Shown here piece after piece: positions 11,418 through 23,236 of a stretch of 64,000 nt of DNA. The translations under genes were made by a program, and so were the position numbers. How positions within the stretch are numbered: the first letter of the stretch is position 1; each line of letters starts with the position of its first letter. The notes below the pieces were generated by a model. The model was not told the origin of the DNA and ran no database searches. It worked only from the letters and a program-made list of their open reading frames with translations. Source of the stretch: Diplosphaera chodatii (lineage: Eukaryota; Chlorophyta; Trebouxiophyceae; Prasiolales; Stichococcaceae); assembly GCA_032358165.1 (NCBI GenBank), contig JAALGY010000031.1:2480001-2544000 (forward strand), in the 5' to 3' direction.

Positions 11418-12858
11418 CGGCGGGCCGAGCCGTAGCGCGTGCGTGAAACCCTCAGAAAGATAGGTCAGAAATTTGAAAGGTGGTTCGAACCGCTTCACAA
11501 GCAGTGTAACCCCAGTCTGTGGGGTGCACCTGGTAACACAGGTGATCAAAGGCTCGCGCTGCTACCGGCTGACGACATCGAGCCCATGCGCAGCGAGAGG
11601 GCGCTAAGCGCAACATGACACTTGCAATGTCACGCATCGAGTCATTCATGTCTCAGCTGCTGCAGAATGCACTGCAAGTGGCGCGATCCGAGTCGGCTTG
11701 ATAGGTGCCAGGCTGCGCATGGCCTTCAGGGCTCCGCAAGTCACACAGACGGCGCGTGTGCCGGACACTGACAGCAGGCGACAGAATTACGACGCCCTAG
11801 GGCAGACTGATGGGTCGTGCAGCGGAAACACTGAGCTGACCCGGCTGCGGCCACCGCGCACCTGTCTGTAGCTTGCTTGCGGTTAAGGGCCGGCGCACGG
11901 CAGAGGGAGGGCCGCAGCAGGGTTCAGAGCGTCCGTGTTGGTGCGCACAGTGCTATAAGCTGGGGTTGCGTCCGCGGCATGGGGTTTGTGAGCACCAGTG
12001 GGCGGTGGCGCAAGGACGCCCAGCTGGCATGGTGGATGATGCAACGGATCACCGGATCATTGGGGACGGGCGTGCCGACAGGGCCCCAATCGCTGATCGG
12101 CCAGGCGTGTTGATTGGCGGGGAACACTGGCAAACTATAGCATGCTGCAGGAATGCGACGTCGTATTCGTCCTGCCGGCTGTGTGGCAGATGGCAACCTT
12201 TGACCACGGCGGCAGCTGCTGCTCTGCTGTCTGGCGCATGTGCCGGCAACATATACCGTACTGCAGGATGCCCTGGTAAGGTTAAGGTGAGTGCTGACGA
12301 TGGCTGCGCCGGCCGCAGCGGGCTTCAATAATGCAATTGACCGCACAAAAGCGCCGAGCACACGGTACTGTGGGATTGAAGCATGGGTCTGTACTACCAG
12401 TGCAGTTAGGAGTGGCAGGTCAGAGACGAACTGTGTTTTCAGCCTGCAAGGCTGTATGCTAGCTGCATGCTTGCTCGAATGGCAACAGGAAGCAGCAGGC
12501 TGAACAGATGGCGCAAGGCTGAGCGAGGCAGGACCGCAATGATGGAGCCAACTTGGTCCATTTGGGAGCGGATCAGTGCTGCTACCTATAAACGAAGGAT
12601 GTGCTGCTCGAAGGAGACGTCTGCATTTGCGCTGAGCAAGCAAGATCTCCACTCTTGGTGGCAATGCCCATTTGCAGATTATGACCGCCATCTGTCATCA
12701 CGTATCTGGGTTCCGGCTATGCCAGATGCTATACTAGGTCATTCGGCTTGCATGAGTGGCGGCTGTATTGATACGAAGTTGAAGGCTTGGCTCTACTCCG
12801 TGATCTCTGCAGGGCATTGGGCAAAACAGTCAAGCTTCGTAAGCGTCGGCACATCAGC
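11418..12858. other. Intergenic region between the cysteine-rich paralogues
   Basis: About 1.4 kb between the upstream element of paralogue 1 and the stop of paralogue 2. It contains a 255-codon minus-strand open frame (11924-12691) with no recognisable content, and no remnant of a third copy that I can see. No clear TGTAA for paralogue 2 was found. Confidence 0.35.
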
Positions 12859-15124
12859 TCACAACGGTATTCTGATACAAGCAGGGCATACCGACATCTG
12901 ACAGTAGTGCCAACTTCGTTCGAGTACATGGCAGGAACCTGCATGCTGTCCACATATGCGCACCGGTGCACTGGCCATGGCTGTTCAGGTGGTACCCCGG
13001 GACGCAGATCTCACACTGCTTCGGGTGGTGCTCCCAGCACCGCTGGCAGTAGCGTGCGCACCTGTAGCCACAGCAAGAGACGGTCAGTCTCTGCTGTGTG
13101 GCCACCAGGACACAGGGACCCACAGCGCCTCCACTGATCACACACACCACCCTGCCAAACACTGCTGCCCGCTGTCTCAACAGATGCTGATTTGCAGGCG
13201 ATGAGCAAAGGCACCGTGGGCGCATAGCTTGTCAGCTCTGACAGCTGGTACTGCTGTGCGCTCACCCCTGGGTGCAGATGACGGGCAGCAGCTCGCCGGA
13301 GGGGAAGGGGCCGTGGCACTGGGATCCAGTCAGTGTGCTGCTGGTGCCGTCATCGTTGGAGCCCTTGCTGTGGAACATCCAGTTGCACTGGTCGCTGCCA
13401 GCGTAGCTGGTTTCCCAGCTCTGCAGTGCAGTGGGAAGCACGCAGAGTCAACATGACGCCGAGGTATTGGCCTTTCACGACAACGTACTTGCTGCTGTCA
13501 GCAGCAGGTGTTCGTCACTGTGCATCGCTGTGCTGGGGAGCTGTGTAGTAGCAGGCGTGCAGCATGATATGCTGGCAGCATTGCAGATTGCGTGTGTGAA
13601 TGGCAGCGCAGCTGCTGGCGCACGCACCTTCAGGATCCAGAACCAATAGCCCCAGTCGTAATTGGTCTGCCCCTCAGGGTTACGCTCGCACTTGAAGTGG
13701 AACTCCGCCAGGTATGCCACTTTCTGCATCACAGTAATTGCAGCGTGTCAGTGGCCAGCAGCATACCTGATGCAGAGCCTTTCGGCCACCATCGCCTTGC
13801 AGGGTACAGTGGTGTATCAACGTGAGGAGCGCAGTCGTGTTGTGGCTCTCTCAAATGAGCGCACCTTGGCCTCGTCCCTGGAGGTGATCACGGCGGGCAC
13901 CAGATACTTGGGGTAGCCACGCTTGTACAGACTGTCGCAGACGTAGGCCGCTGACGGGCGGCTCGGCGACTGGTAGTACCTGGGGCATCATGGCCAGGCA
14001 CGGGTCATCACATGACTCAAGGTTCGGCAAAGCGCAGGCCTGGTGTGGGATTGACCCTACAGCGTGTCGCCTTGTGTGCACAGTAATGATTGGCATGCTC
14101 TCAGCGCCATGCTTGCCTGTAGTAGTAGGTGTGCGTGTTGACGGACCAGTACTTGCCCCAGTTGATCACGGAGTCGTCGCCGTACTTCTTGTGCTTCTTG
14201 CACGGGACTGCGCAGCCCAAGCAAGGAGACCTTCAGCAGGCCGAATCTGCACATTGTGCAGCAGTGCATCCACACGGACGCAGTCGGCGCACTGGCAGGC
14301 ACAACTCGGTGCCAGACTCACATTGGCAGCGCTTGCGGTAGGGGTCGACCAGGCCGCCGCTGCAGCGGGAGCAGTGGGTGGAGCCGCGGCTGCCGATGTA
14401 CCAGCCGGACGGGCAGAACTTGCACTTGCTGTTGCCGGAGCTGCCCTTGTAGTACCCGGCCTGCACCAGAAGCGTGGGCAGTCGATGAGTAAGGACACAA
14501 CATATTGCTCGGGCAGCGATCCTGTGGCATGCACGGCTGGGCACTGGTCACGCCGATGGCCTTGCCGTGTGTGCCGCTGGCTGATGTGCGTGGCGATCAT
14601 GGTCCCGACTCACGAGGCAGGGGCGGCAGGGGGTGGAGCTGCCGGGGAAGTACTCGTAGCCGGGCTTGCAGATGCACTTCTTGACGCGGCTGGAGTACAC
14701 GAGGCCGGTGCGGCATCGCTGCGAGCTCAGCAGGCGCCGGCCGCCCTCAGGCACCACCTGCACACAGTGCGCACTGCTCTGTGGACCTGATGCCCTGGTC
14801 CTCATCGCATCACATGACCTGCCAGCGTCTCTGAAAGCGTTGTAAGTAGCAGTGGTCGGAAGGGCAGATGGGCTGCCATGCTTCGGACTGGTCTGCAACA
14901 GCTAGCCGCAGCCGCAGGTGGAGCAGCAGGCACAGGTGAGCACGACCCCGCACTGCCACAGGCAAGTGGCGCCATGTCTGCTTGCAGCCTGCAGTGCAGC
15001 AACGTGGGCAGCGCACCTCGGTCGCGTCGGCCTCCTCAGGATTGGCGGCCGCCGCCGCCAGGGCGGCGCCCAGCAGCAGCAGCACCGCCAGGCTCAGCAC
15101 ATGGAGGCATGCAGCGCGGGCCAT
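12859..15124 (-). CDS. Secreted cysteine-rich protein, paralogue 2
   Basis: Tandem copy of the gene at 9148-11307. Exons (minus strand): 15017-15124, 14614-14757, 14322-14460, 14117-14207, 13865-13979, 13628-13723, 13266-13420, 12964-13061, then a likely last exon 12859-12938. The first eight exon lengths equal those of paralogue 1 base for base (108, 144, 139, 91, 115, 96, 155, 98); only the last exon differs. The product is about 341 residues: signal peptide MARAACLHVLSLAVLLLLG, then CRTGLVYSSRVKKCICKPGY, AGYYKGSSGNSKCKFCPSGW, INWGKYWSVNTHTYYY, CDSLYKRGYPKYLVPAVITS, TNYDWGYWFWIL, GPFPSGELLPVIC and CARYCQRCWEHHPKQCEIC. Intron 4 uses a GC donor (AG/GCAAGC) where paralogue 1 uses GT. The last exon, which adds SCHVLERSWHYCQM and more cysteines, is less certain. 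Probably extracellular; function unknown. Confidence 0.87.
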
Positions 15125-15206
15125 GGCGGACCTTCTTGAAGGCGACGCCGACCTGCACAGCAGTGCAAGGAACTCAGCACGCGCAGTGGAGATCTGCACT
15201 TGCACA

Positions 15207-15235
15207 ACACGAGCGCGTGCTGTCGGAGGTTTCGA
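15207..15235 (-). promoter_or_regulatory. Conserved upstream element, copy 2
   Basis: Matches 11389-11417 at 28 of 29 bases. Its GAGGTTTCG core is at 15226-15234, about 102 bases before the ATG of paralogue 2. The same nine bases form both arms of the palindrome at 15907-15926 further upstream. Confidence 0.5.
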
Positions 15236-15906
15236 TCTGCAGCTCGGGCGGCGAGTCGCTCGCGACACCGTCAGAATCTTGTTGCAGCGACGAGGCTGTT
15301 TATAGCTTAGTGCTGCAGGCACGCTATGCATGGAAAGCAAGCTCTCCCCTGTGACACCCTGTCACCTGAGGGGTGTCGGAAACCGACTACAGACGTGACG
15401 ACGCAAGGCGAACACGAACGGTGTTCGTAGATCTGAAGAAGCTTGCATCAGAAAGTTTGATCTAAGCACGTGTCGGCAGCGTCAGGCTGCGGGGTCACAG
15501 TCGGCATGTGCAGTGCAACGGTCGCAAGGCAGCAAGCCAGCTATCTAGACCGCGAGTGCACAGCTCATTGCCTGCTCGCTGCTCGAAGATGAAGCGCGCT
15601 TGCATGAATGGGCTTCATTGCTGCTGCTCGCAGTCAGACATCTGTGCATGATTGAGTGTGAGCACAGACGGCGCACGCACCTCAGGATCGGACGACGAAC
15701 AGGCCGCAGCGAGGGCTGCAGCAGTCGGCTCAGCGGCAGATTGCTCGTCGTAGCTGACTTAAGGGGTGCTGCGTTGTGAAAATGCGGGGCGGGGACGGGT
15801 TGTGAGCACTGAAGGCAGCGAAGTGCGCGCTTTGTGCACCAGTCTAGCTGGCATGAGGCGAGGCGTGACGGGGCGGGCCTGCCGAGAAGGCTCGCCCCAA
15901 TCGGTT

Positions 15907-15926
15907 TGAGGTTTCGGGCGAAACCT
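15907..15926. repeat. Palindrome with GAGGTTTCG arms
   Basis: Nine-base arms GAGGTTTCG and CGAAACCTC flank a two-base centre (GG). The arm equals the core of the element upstream of both cysteine-rich genes. It lies about 780 bases upstream of paralogue 2 and about 340 bases from the stop of the RRP6-like gene. Confidence 0.6.
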
Positions 15927-16174
15927 CCTATCTGGCATGTGGTGGTCACTGACCACAGCTCCCGATCGGCTCCTGGGTGTCCCATCTGTGTGCCAGGTGT
16001 GTCTACCTGCCTACAGTGTGGGCTGCAGATGTTGACTCGGTCAGCAACCCTCCTATGTGCTTTCACATGAAGGGCGATGCAACCGGTTACCCCAAGGACA
16101 GGGTGACTTTCAGCTGGATGCTGCTTCCTGTTGCAGCCTGAAGCAGTTCATGTCTACGGTGACCGGTGCAAATG

Positions 16175-16179
16175 TTACA
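16175..16179 (-). terminator. TGTAA poly(A) signal of the RRP6-like gene
   Basis: TTACA on the plus strand, about 70 bases past the stop codon at 16245. Confidence 0.5.
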
Positions 16180-16244
16180 CGCACGCCATTCCTGTGAAGT
16201 CAGAGCCCTAAAACCTACCAAGCTGCCGGCACCACCCCGGCTCA

Positions 16245-19200
16245 TCAGGACCCGAACGTCATCTGCTTGTTGCCGGAGCGTGGCGCCACCCCCGACCGCT
16301 TTCCACCCTTGAGCAGCCCGGTCTCCGCCATGCCGTAGGGGCCCGCGACGGGCTGCCCTGCAGCGGCAGACGCCGGCGGCGGCACCGCGCGGAAGTCCTC
16401 TGCCCTGGCGGCGCCCCTGCCGCGGCCGCCGCCCCTGCCCCTGCCGCCCCTCCCGCCCCTGCCGCCTGCCCGGCCTGTGCATTGTCGACAGCAGCAGGTC
16501 AGCCCTGCTGAGCGCTTTGCATGTGCTCCAACAGGAAGTTAGGCTATTAAGGGCCACCTGCAGCTGACTGCTCCGGCAGCTGGCTCTGTCGTGCAGGCTA
16601 CGCATGCTGTTGCAGCCAGCTGTGTTGCAGAGGAAGCACACCACATTGTTGCATCTGCAGCAACATTGACTGGTGTGTACCTGCTGACATGCGCAGGTCC
16701 AGGCCGGGAGCGCTAGCCCGAGCCGCTTCCACGTCCTCCACTGCTGCCGCCCCGGGCTGCGGCTCCCTGTGCAACGCTGCATGCCCGGCCGACTGCCGTT
16801 TTGCCCCTGCAGCGCCGCGCGACTTCCTGCCGCCGGCCTGGCGGCCCTTCTGCTGCTTCCGCGGCGGCGCTGCGCCCGTACCCTCGGAGTCGCTGTCGAG
16901 GTCGATGCGGCGGTAGGTGGCCTGCAGGGCGTCGCCGCCGCTTCCTACTGCCGCCAAGTCTGCCTGCACCGCCTGCTGCTGTTGTGCCTACGCAATGACA
17001 CACAGCATTGTTCGGTAACAACCTATCACTAGTTCTCACTGTGGCCAGGCAGGGGCAACCCTTAGCTGATTCACCCCTGCTGCACGTCAGATGCCAGTGA
17101 GTTCCCTGTGCACCAGTTGGAAGACCAGATGCAGTACTTAGCACCTCGTCAAAGCACTGCATCCACCGTCAAAGAGCAGGGGGCGGAAAGCAGGACACGG
17201 ATGAAGGGTGTGCCGTCACCTGGCGGCGCCGCTTCTTGCCCTGCTTCGGCCCCCTGCTGCTGAGCGGCGCAAAGTCCTCCGACAGCTGCGACAGGTCCAG
17301 GTAGTTGGGGCTGGCCGCCAGGAAGTCCGTGCGCCGCCCCCCCGGAGCCGCTCCCCGGGCGCCTCCCGCCGCCTCCGTGGCGGCCGCGGGCTCGGCCGCG
17401 GCATCGGCGTCGGGCAGCGAATCCACAAACGCGCGGATGTCTGCGCCAGACGTGCGCTGGGGTACCGCTGCGGCCGCGGTGGCACCGTCTGCTGTCTGCT
17501 GGTCGGTGCTGCCGCCGCCGCCGTCGGGGTCATCTGCAGACCCACAGGACGGCATCAGCTGAGCCAGTGTGTGCAGAAGCAGGCGCAGGGTCTGCCTGAG
17601 GTGGGGCGCAACATGAATGCGTCGTCACAGCTGCAGCAGATGCAGAGTGGGTGCTGTATCAAGCCCTTCATGCACAAAGTCCACATCCAGCGGAGGCTGC
17701 CGGAGGAACATGGGGGACGGTGCTTTCTTGTATGCAGAAACCCAGGCTCACCCGCATGCTGAGCAGCAGGTTCTGCCATGCGCGCAAAGGGCAGCTGGAA
17801 GCTGGCCCGCAGCCGTTGCACCGCGTCATCCGGACCTCGGCTCGGCGCCGCCGCGGCCGCGGCACGGTCCGCCTGCGGCGCCTCCGCAGCTGGGACCGCT
17901 GCCTCTGCAGAGCCAAGCGGCCCTGCAGCAGCTGAGCTTCGCAGCTGCCCTGCAGCGCCGCCGAGGAACGCGCTGCCGCTGCTGTGCGCGATGGCCGGCA
18001 CCGCCCGCGGCTTCAGGCGACCGCCCGCTGCCCCCGCTTGCTGCAGCAGCGCCGGGCGGCCGGCTGCAGCCACGGGCGCGACCCGGCGCGCCTGCAGCCG
18101 CGGCTGCGCCGGCGCCCCAGCGCCTGAAGCGCGGCCGGCTGCCTCTGCTGCGGCGGCGTCTGCTGGGCTGCCGGCTGACGCCTGACGCGGGGTGGGCACC
18201 GCCTGCTGCGGGGCCCTGACATCAGGCGCCTGCATGGAGATGGTGCTGTGTCAATGTCCATGGTGGAGTCTGCAGGTGATCTACAGCTGGTTGAAGGCCA
18301 ATTCGACCATTGCAACGCCCTGCGCAAACAAATTGGTGTGGCATGACAGACAAAGACAGCGCCGCCCCCTCAGGAAACATCACAGCCGAGCTGCAGCACA
18401 GCTGCAGGCAGGGCGGCCACCTGCTGCGCCGCTGCGACAACGGCCAGCACCTCCGCCGCCCGCCGCAGCGCCACCCTCGCGCCCGCGCCGACCAGCTCCC
18501 GCAGCGCCGGCAGGCCGGCGGGCAGCCCCGTGGCGACCGCCACCAGCGCCCGCCGCGGCAGCACGTAGCCGATGGACTCGTCCTCCTCCCGGGCAACCGC
18601 GTCCCGCCACTTGTGCAGCGCTGCAGTGACACACGTTGATGAGTGCATGGAAGCTGTCAGCCACGTCTTGCGGGGAGGGGGTTTCTGTGCATGTCGAGAG
18701 GGGCACTGGTGTTGCAGTCTCATCTGGGCTGTGAGCTCTGACAGGACACAAGCGCCAAAAGTAGGGACACCTCGAGCGCCTGAGATATTTGGCGTGAGCT
18801 TGTCAAGTAATGAGCCATGGCAGCTGGTTCAGGTGTGCAGCCGGCTGTGCCTATGCAGGCTGCTGCAGCATACCCTGCCGTAGCAATACGGCCGCCTTGC
18901 AAGCAAGCAGTGCTTGCATGCCGTGCGCTCTCCACTGGATCCTACCAATGATGCAGCAGCAAGGAGAAGCACCACACCTTCGGTGGCCGCCCGCTGCTGC
19001 GGGGTGGGTGCGCCCTGCTGCGGGTGGGCGCCTGCCTGCTTGTAGATGCCCGCCAGCCGCGCCTCGTCCATCGACTCCTTCTCGTACCGCTGCAGGCACA
19101 GCTGCCGGGAGCGCTCCTGCACAGCGGAGGCACGCCGCCCTCAGCTTCAGGGGAGGGAATGGCACAGAAGCACAGGCGATGTGCCATGTGAACCATCCGT

Positions 19201-22200
19201 GGGTGCTCCCCACATGCAGCATCTGCAAGTGCTACTTCCAATCGGACAGTACGGTGGCGCTAATTGCTAGAGTGTGAACTGCAGGTGCTGCCCTCCTGAG
19301 GACTCCATGATCATGCCAGCAAACATGCAAGCCTGACAGCTCTTGCGATGTTGCTGCAGGGTCAGGCACTGGTCTCTCAGTGCAGCGCTGCAGCCCAAGC
19401 AGGTAGCAGCATGCCGCGCACCAGAGCAGCGGCCAGCGCGAGGCTTGGGATGGGCGGGTCCCGCTGGGGCGGTGGCGGCGGCAGCGGCACTGCACCTTCC
19501 GCCGTGGGCGCCCAGGGGTTCAGCAACGCCGGCACAGCATCCCCAGCCTCCACCAGCAGCACCTGCGCATGCGCCGTGCTGTCCCTTCTGAGATGCCACA
19601 CCACACAACCCTGTTGTCTTACGAGGCTGCTCACCCCTATCATGCATCCGTCAGGGTCGTGCTGCCAGGCCTACGCACGAACTCAGGCACAGCATCCCAC
19701 TGACACAGCTGTACATGAATCAGGGTTGACAGTGCCGTGTCATGCAGACTTGACACGCTTTGCCGAGGTCTGCTTGCTTGCACGCCTCACATGACCGCCT
19801 GAGGAAGCTTGACTGCATCTGCCTGCTCTGTGGCCATTTGGGCGAGTCCGCGACCGCATGTAGTGGGGTCAGATGCCATTACATGCCGGGTGCGGTGAAA
19901 CCCAAATGGTCGCCCTATCTGTGGACCGTTCAGCCATCGATGACCGGTCCCTTGTGTTGCCATGCAGGTGCCGCCCACATGGACAAGTGTCCATCTCCCA
20001 CACCTCATTGCTCATGCCGACCGCACCTTCAGCCGGTCGGCGATGTACAGCAGGTGGTGGGTGTCCTGCCGCGCGTACGCCAGCAGCGCCGGGTCCAGCG
20101 GCCGCACCCGCCAGTCTGCCAGCTGGTGCGCCTTGTTCACCTGCGCCAGGGGACAGGCACTGGGAACCGACCAAAGGTGCCAGTTCAACTTGCTGGTTGC
20201 ACAGTTGGAAGCCAGCAGGACAGGGTCAGCTGCCTTGATGGCGCCTGCCAGCATACAAGCTTGCCTCTCGACCCTTCAGGAATGCTCACGATGCAGCAGG
20301 CGACCAGGTCAGTGCTGTCACTGAACACCATCGGCTGCAAAGCAAGCGTGCGGCCTCAAAGAGACAAGTTGTCGTGTCACCTGCACGCCGCAGAAGTGCT
20401 GCAGGAGGTACTTGAGGCCCAGGCCGGGGAGCCGCAGCACGCGCGCCGCCTGCCCCGTGTCGAACATGTTGACGACGTAGATGCCGAAGTCGCGCTGCAG
20501 CCACCTGCACACAGCGACACAGCGCGCTCGGCAGTGCTTATGCAATCATGTGGTGTGAGGTCTGCCAGAAGCAAACACCGTTTGGTGCAGCCGACGTCAG
20601 TTTGGGTGCAGAGCTGCAATCAGGTGGCGCCCAATGTTGTGGCATGGATTGGGAAGCTCACTGTATGTCGTGGTCTGCGCCGTGCAGCACTTTGACGGTG
20701 CCAGGATCTGCAAACATGGGGCCCAGCGCCGCCCCTACACCAGGACGCAAGCACATTTCACTGTTGAGACCATGCCTTGGACTCGAACTAAGCCACTGAA
20801 GCGCCAAGGCACACCATGGTTACTGAGCGACGGCCTGGTGGTCATCAGCCAGGAAACAACATCAAACATGAAGTACTTCGGCAGCCTATTGACTCTGGCT
20901 CAAGCGTGCAATGACAAAGCACGTGGCATGCGGTGCAACCAGTTGTGCAGTGCACAGGTCAGACAAGGCCGTGGACGGTTGTCAACCATCAAGTACGCAC
21001 CCAGCTGTGACCGCAGCGCCAGCGCATCTATCACGACGTCCTCGTCCCGCGTCGACAGCTGCATCAGGCACACGAAGCCCTGCAGCCACAGCCAGGGTGT
21101 CAGGATTCGGCACTGCGCTCGCCGTCACTGCTGCGCAGTTGCAGCGATGCAGCGTGATCGGATACTATGTGCCGTAACCGTCCAGCTGCCAGCGGCGCTT
21201 GCGTTACACAAGTAGCCAAAATGCATGCGAGCAAACGGGCGACCTGGTAGGAGCGGAAGCTGTGGGCTTCCAGGTCCACCGCGACCTCCCGCGCGGAGCC
21301 CAGCCGGGCGGCCACACCCTGCAGCGCGGCCGGCGTGTCCACGTAGCTGAAGGGCGTCGCCCCCAGGCTCTGCGTTGCACTCATAAGCCATCTTGGGGCG
21401 CCTGCTGCAGGTGCTCACGGGTGACTCTGGCAGTCCTCGGGCATGCATATGCATGCAGCGGGCGCCGCTGCTGAGCCCGGGTGCATGGGCAGTGTGCCAA
21501 GGCCCGGGGCGGCACCTGTGGCGGCTGCGGCTGGCCTGCCTCCAGCTGCCAGCCGGGGTACACGAGCGCGTCCAGCTGGGCCTGCAGGGGGTGCGGGTAG
21601 CCGCCCCTGTCGAGGGCGTTGCCGGCGGCGTCGCGCGCGGGCGGCTGGCACATGGAAGCAGGGAGCGGGCGGCCGCTCCAGGGTGGGACGGCGGGCCGCG
21701 GGACGAACGGCGCCTCGCTGTTGTCGACCGCATCGTCAAACCGCTCCTGCAGATGGCATTTAAATCGGCTGACTGTCACCATGAAGCAGCGTCACCAGGC
21801 AGCAGGCGATTAACAGGGCGTAGTGCATACCAGCACGGCTGGGATGGGGATGCCAATCGTGGCAATGTGTTTCGATTCTGCATGCTAGCCGCACGGCCGA
21901 TGTCATCGCATCAGGCCGTGGGCGCTACCTGCGGCTTTGGGATGTCGGCCACGCTGGCAGCGAAGCGACCGTGGCCCCCAGCAGCCGCCTGCGCCGCCGC
22001 TGCACTGGTCACCGCAGCGCCGACGGGCGCAGCCGCAGAAGCCTGCACAGCACACTGACTGCCGATGGCTGCTTGCTGCCCTGGAAACCACTTAAACCCT
22101 GCACAGAAAGCTGCCTCTCCCGGCGGCACGCACCACATGCCTGCTCCCGTCACAGGACCATGCATCTCACCCCCAAGCTGCCCCATCACGCTGACTGTGC

Positions 22201-23236
22201 CGGACAGCTGGGGCAGGCAGCACGTCGAAAAGGCACCCTTGCGGCAGCGACACCCGAGAAAGCTCTGCGCCACCTGCTGTGCTGTGTTGCTGCGACCCGT
22301 CAGCATGCATGCATATGCTGCACATGTGTGAGAGCGCCATGATCCTAAGGTTATCACATTGCAGAGTACCTGCTCTGCTGCGGCATCGCCCTGCGGCCGC
22401 CTCGCCGCGCGGCGTGCCGCGTCCAGGGCGGCGTCGCACCGCTCCAGGGCATCCTCCATGCGCTCCACCACCCACCGCCGCAAGTCGTCCGCATCTGCGC
22501 AACCACCAGTGCGTCTGCTGGCAGCATGTTGCTTCCCCTTCGTTCACCATGCCGGTGTGCACAGGTGGTACTCCAGCGCGGCTTTGCACGCTTCACGCAA
22601 CCTGGCGTCTCAGGCACTGGCAGGTGCAGAACAATGTGCAGCCAGTTGACATCAGTTTTGCCAATGACACCATCAGGAGACCCGCAGTGAAGGCTGCAGC
22701 TGGTGCAATGGTGATGATGACTGGTGCGCTGCCGCTGGAAGCGAACATGGCTGCAGCATCTGCTCACGCATGTTTGTGCTTGTGACCAGTGTGACAGCGA
22801 TGCTCACCGCCCTCGAGCGCCGCCTCGGCGCTGCCGGCAGCCATCGCATCGGCCGGCACCGCGGCGGCGGCCAGGCGCCGCAGCCGATGGCCCGCCTCCG
22901 CCGCCGGGTCCCTGAAACCCTCCAAGGTGTTGTAGTACTGCAGCAGCGCAGGCGCGGCCGATGAAGGACTCGCATGCGACAGCCAGTGCAGATGCATGAT
23001 GCACCGCATGAGGCAATGTGGGTGGTGCCTCTGCCGACTGGGGCCTGTTTCATTGGATGCGCTATGAACGGCCGGCCATTCCGAGCATGGCTATGTCGCA
23101 AAGTCTTCAGAGGGCGAACTGCTGCACTGGCATGCAATGCAGACAGCATGCGCACATGAAAATCAACGCCATCAGGGAAGGTCGTCCGTTCTGCTGCAGC
23201 CACAGGCTCCAGCAGCTTCGCGCTGGCCGCCTCCAT
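16245..23236 (-). CDS. RRP6: RRP6/EXOSC10-like 3'-5' exoribonuclease
   Basis: Catalytic subunit of the nuclear exosome, trimming rRNA, snoRNA and aberrant RNA 3' ends. Seventeen exons (minus strand): 23156-23236, 22808-22937, 22370-22494, 21929-22042, 21516-21746, 21244-21369, 21001-21079, 20662-20734, 20382-20505, 20027-20140, 19422-19562, 18978-19116, about 18379-18620, 17752-18229, 17220-17533, 16681-16972, 16245-16474. The product is about 1010 residues. In order: PMC2NT-like N-terminus ([20 protein letters not shown]); [11 protein letters not shown]; the DEDD-Y exonuclease at about 235-399, with [12 protein letters not shown] (Asp, Glu), [19 protein letters not shown] (Asp) and [15 protein letters not shown] (Tyr, Asp); [14 protein letters not shown]; then an HRDC domain ([19 protein letters not shown]). 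The C-terminal ~430 residues are low-complexity, with a basic [10 protein letters not shown] patch and a Gly/Arg run, ending KQMTFGS. All catalytic residues are present. The donor of exon 13 is uncertain. It is divergent from kinase A. Confidence 0.93.

Larger units (their letters stand above)
15236..16244. other. Intergenic region upstream of cysteine-rich paralogue 2
   Basis: About 1 kb holding the distal upstream region of paralogue 2 and the 3' UTR of the RRP6-like gene. An open frame at 15545-16066 (minus strand) has no recognisable protein content. A 20-base near-perfect palindrome and the RRP6 poly(A) motif, listed separately, are the only structures I can support. Confidence 0.4.

Noticed and set aside
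11924..12691. 255-codon minus-strand open frame between the cysteine-rich genes
   Set aside because: Composition looks like translated intergenic GC-rich DNA. It has no domain, no splice partner, and codons unlike the verified exons nearby.
15545..16066. 173-codon minus-strand open frame upstream of cysteine-rich paralogue 2
   Set aside because: No recognisable content and no splice continuity; it contains the palindrome and probable regulatory sequence.
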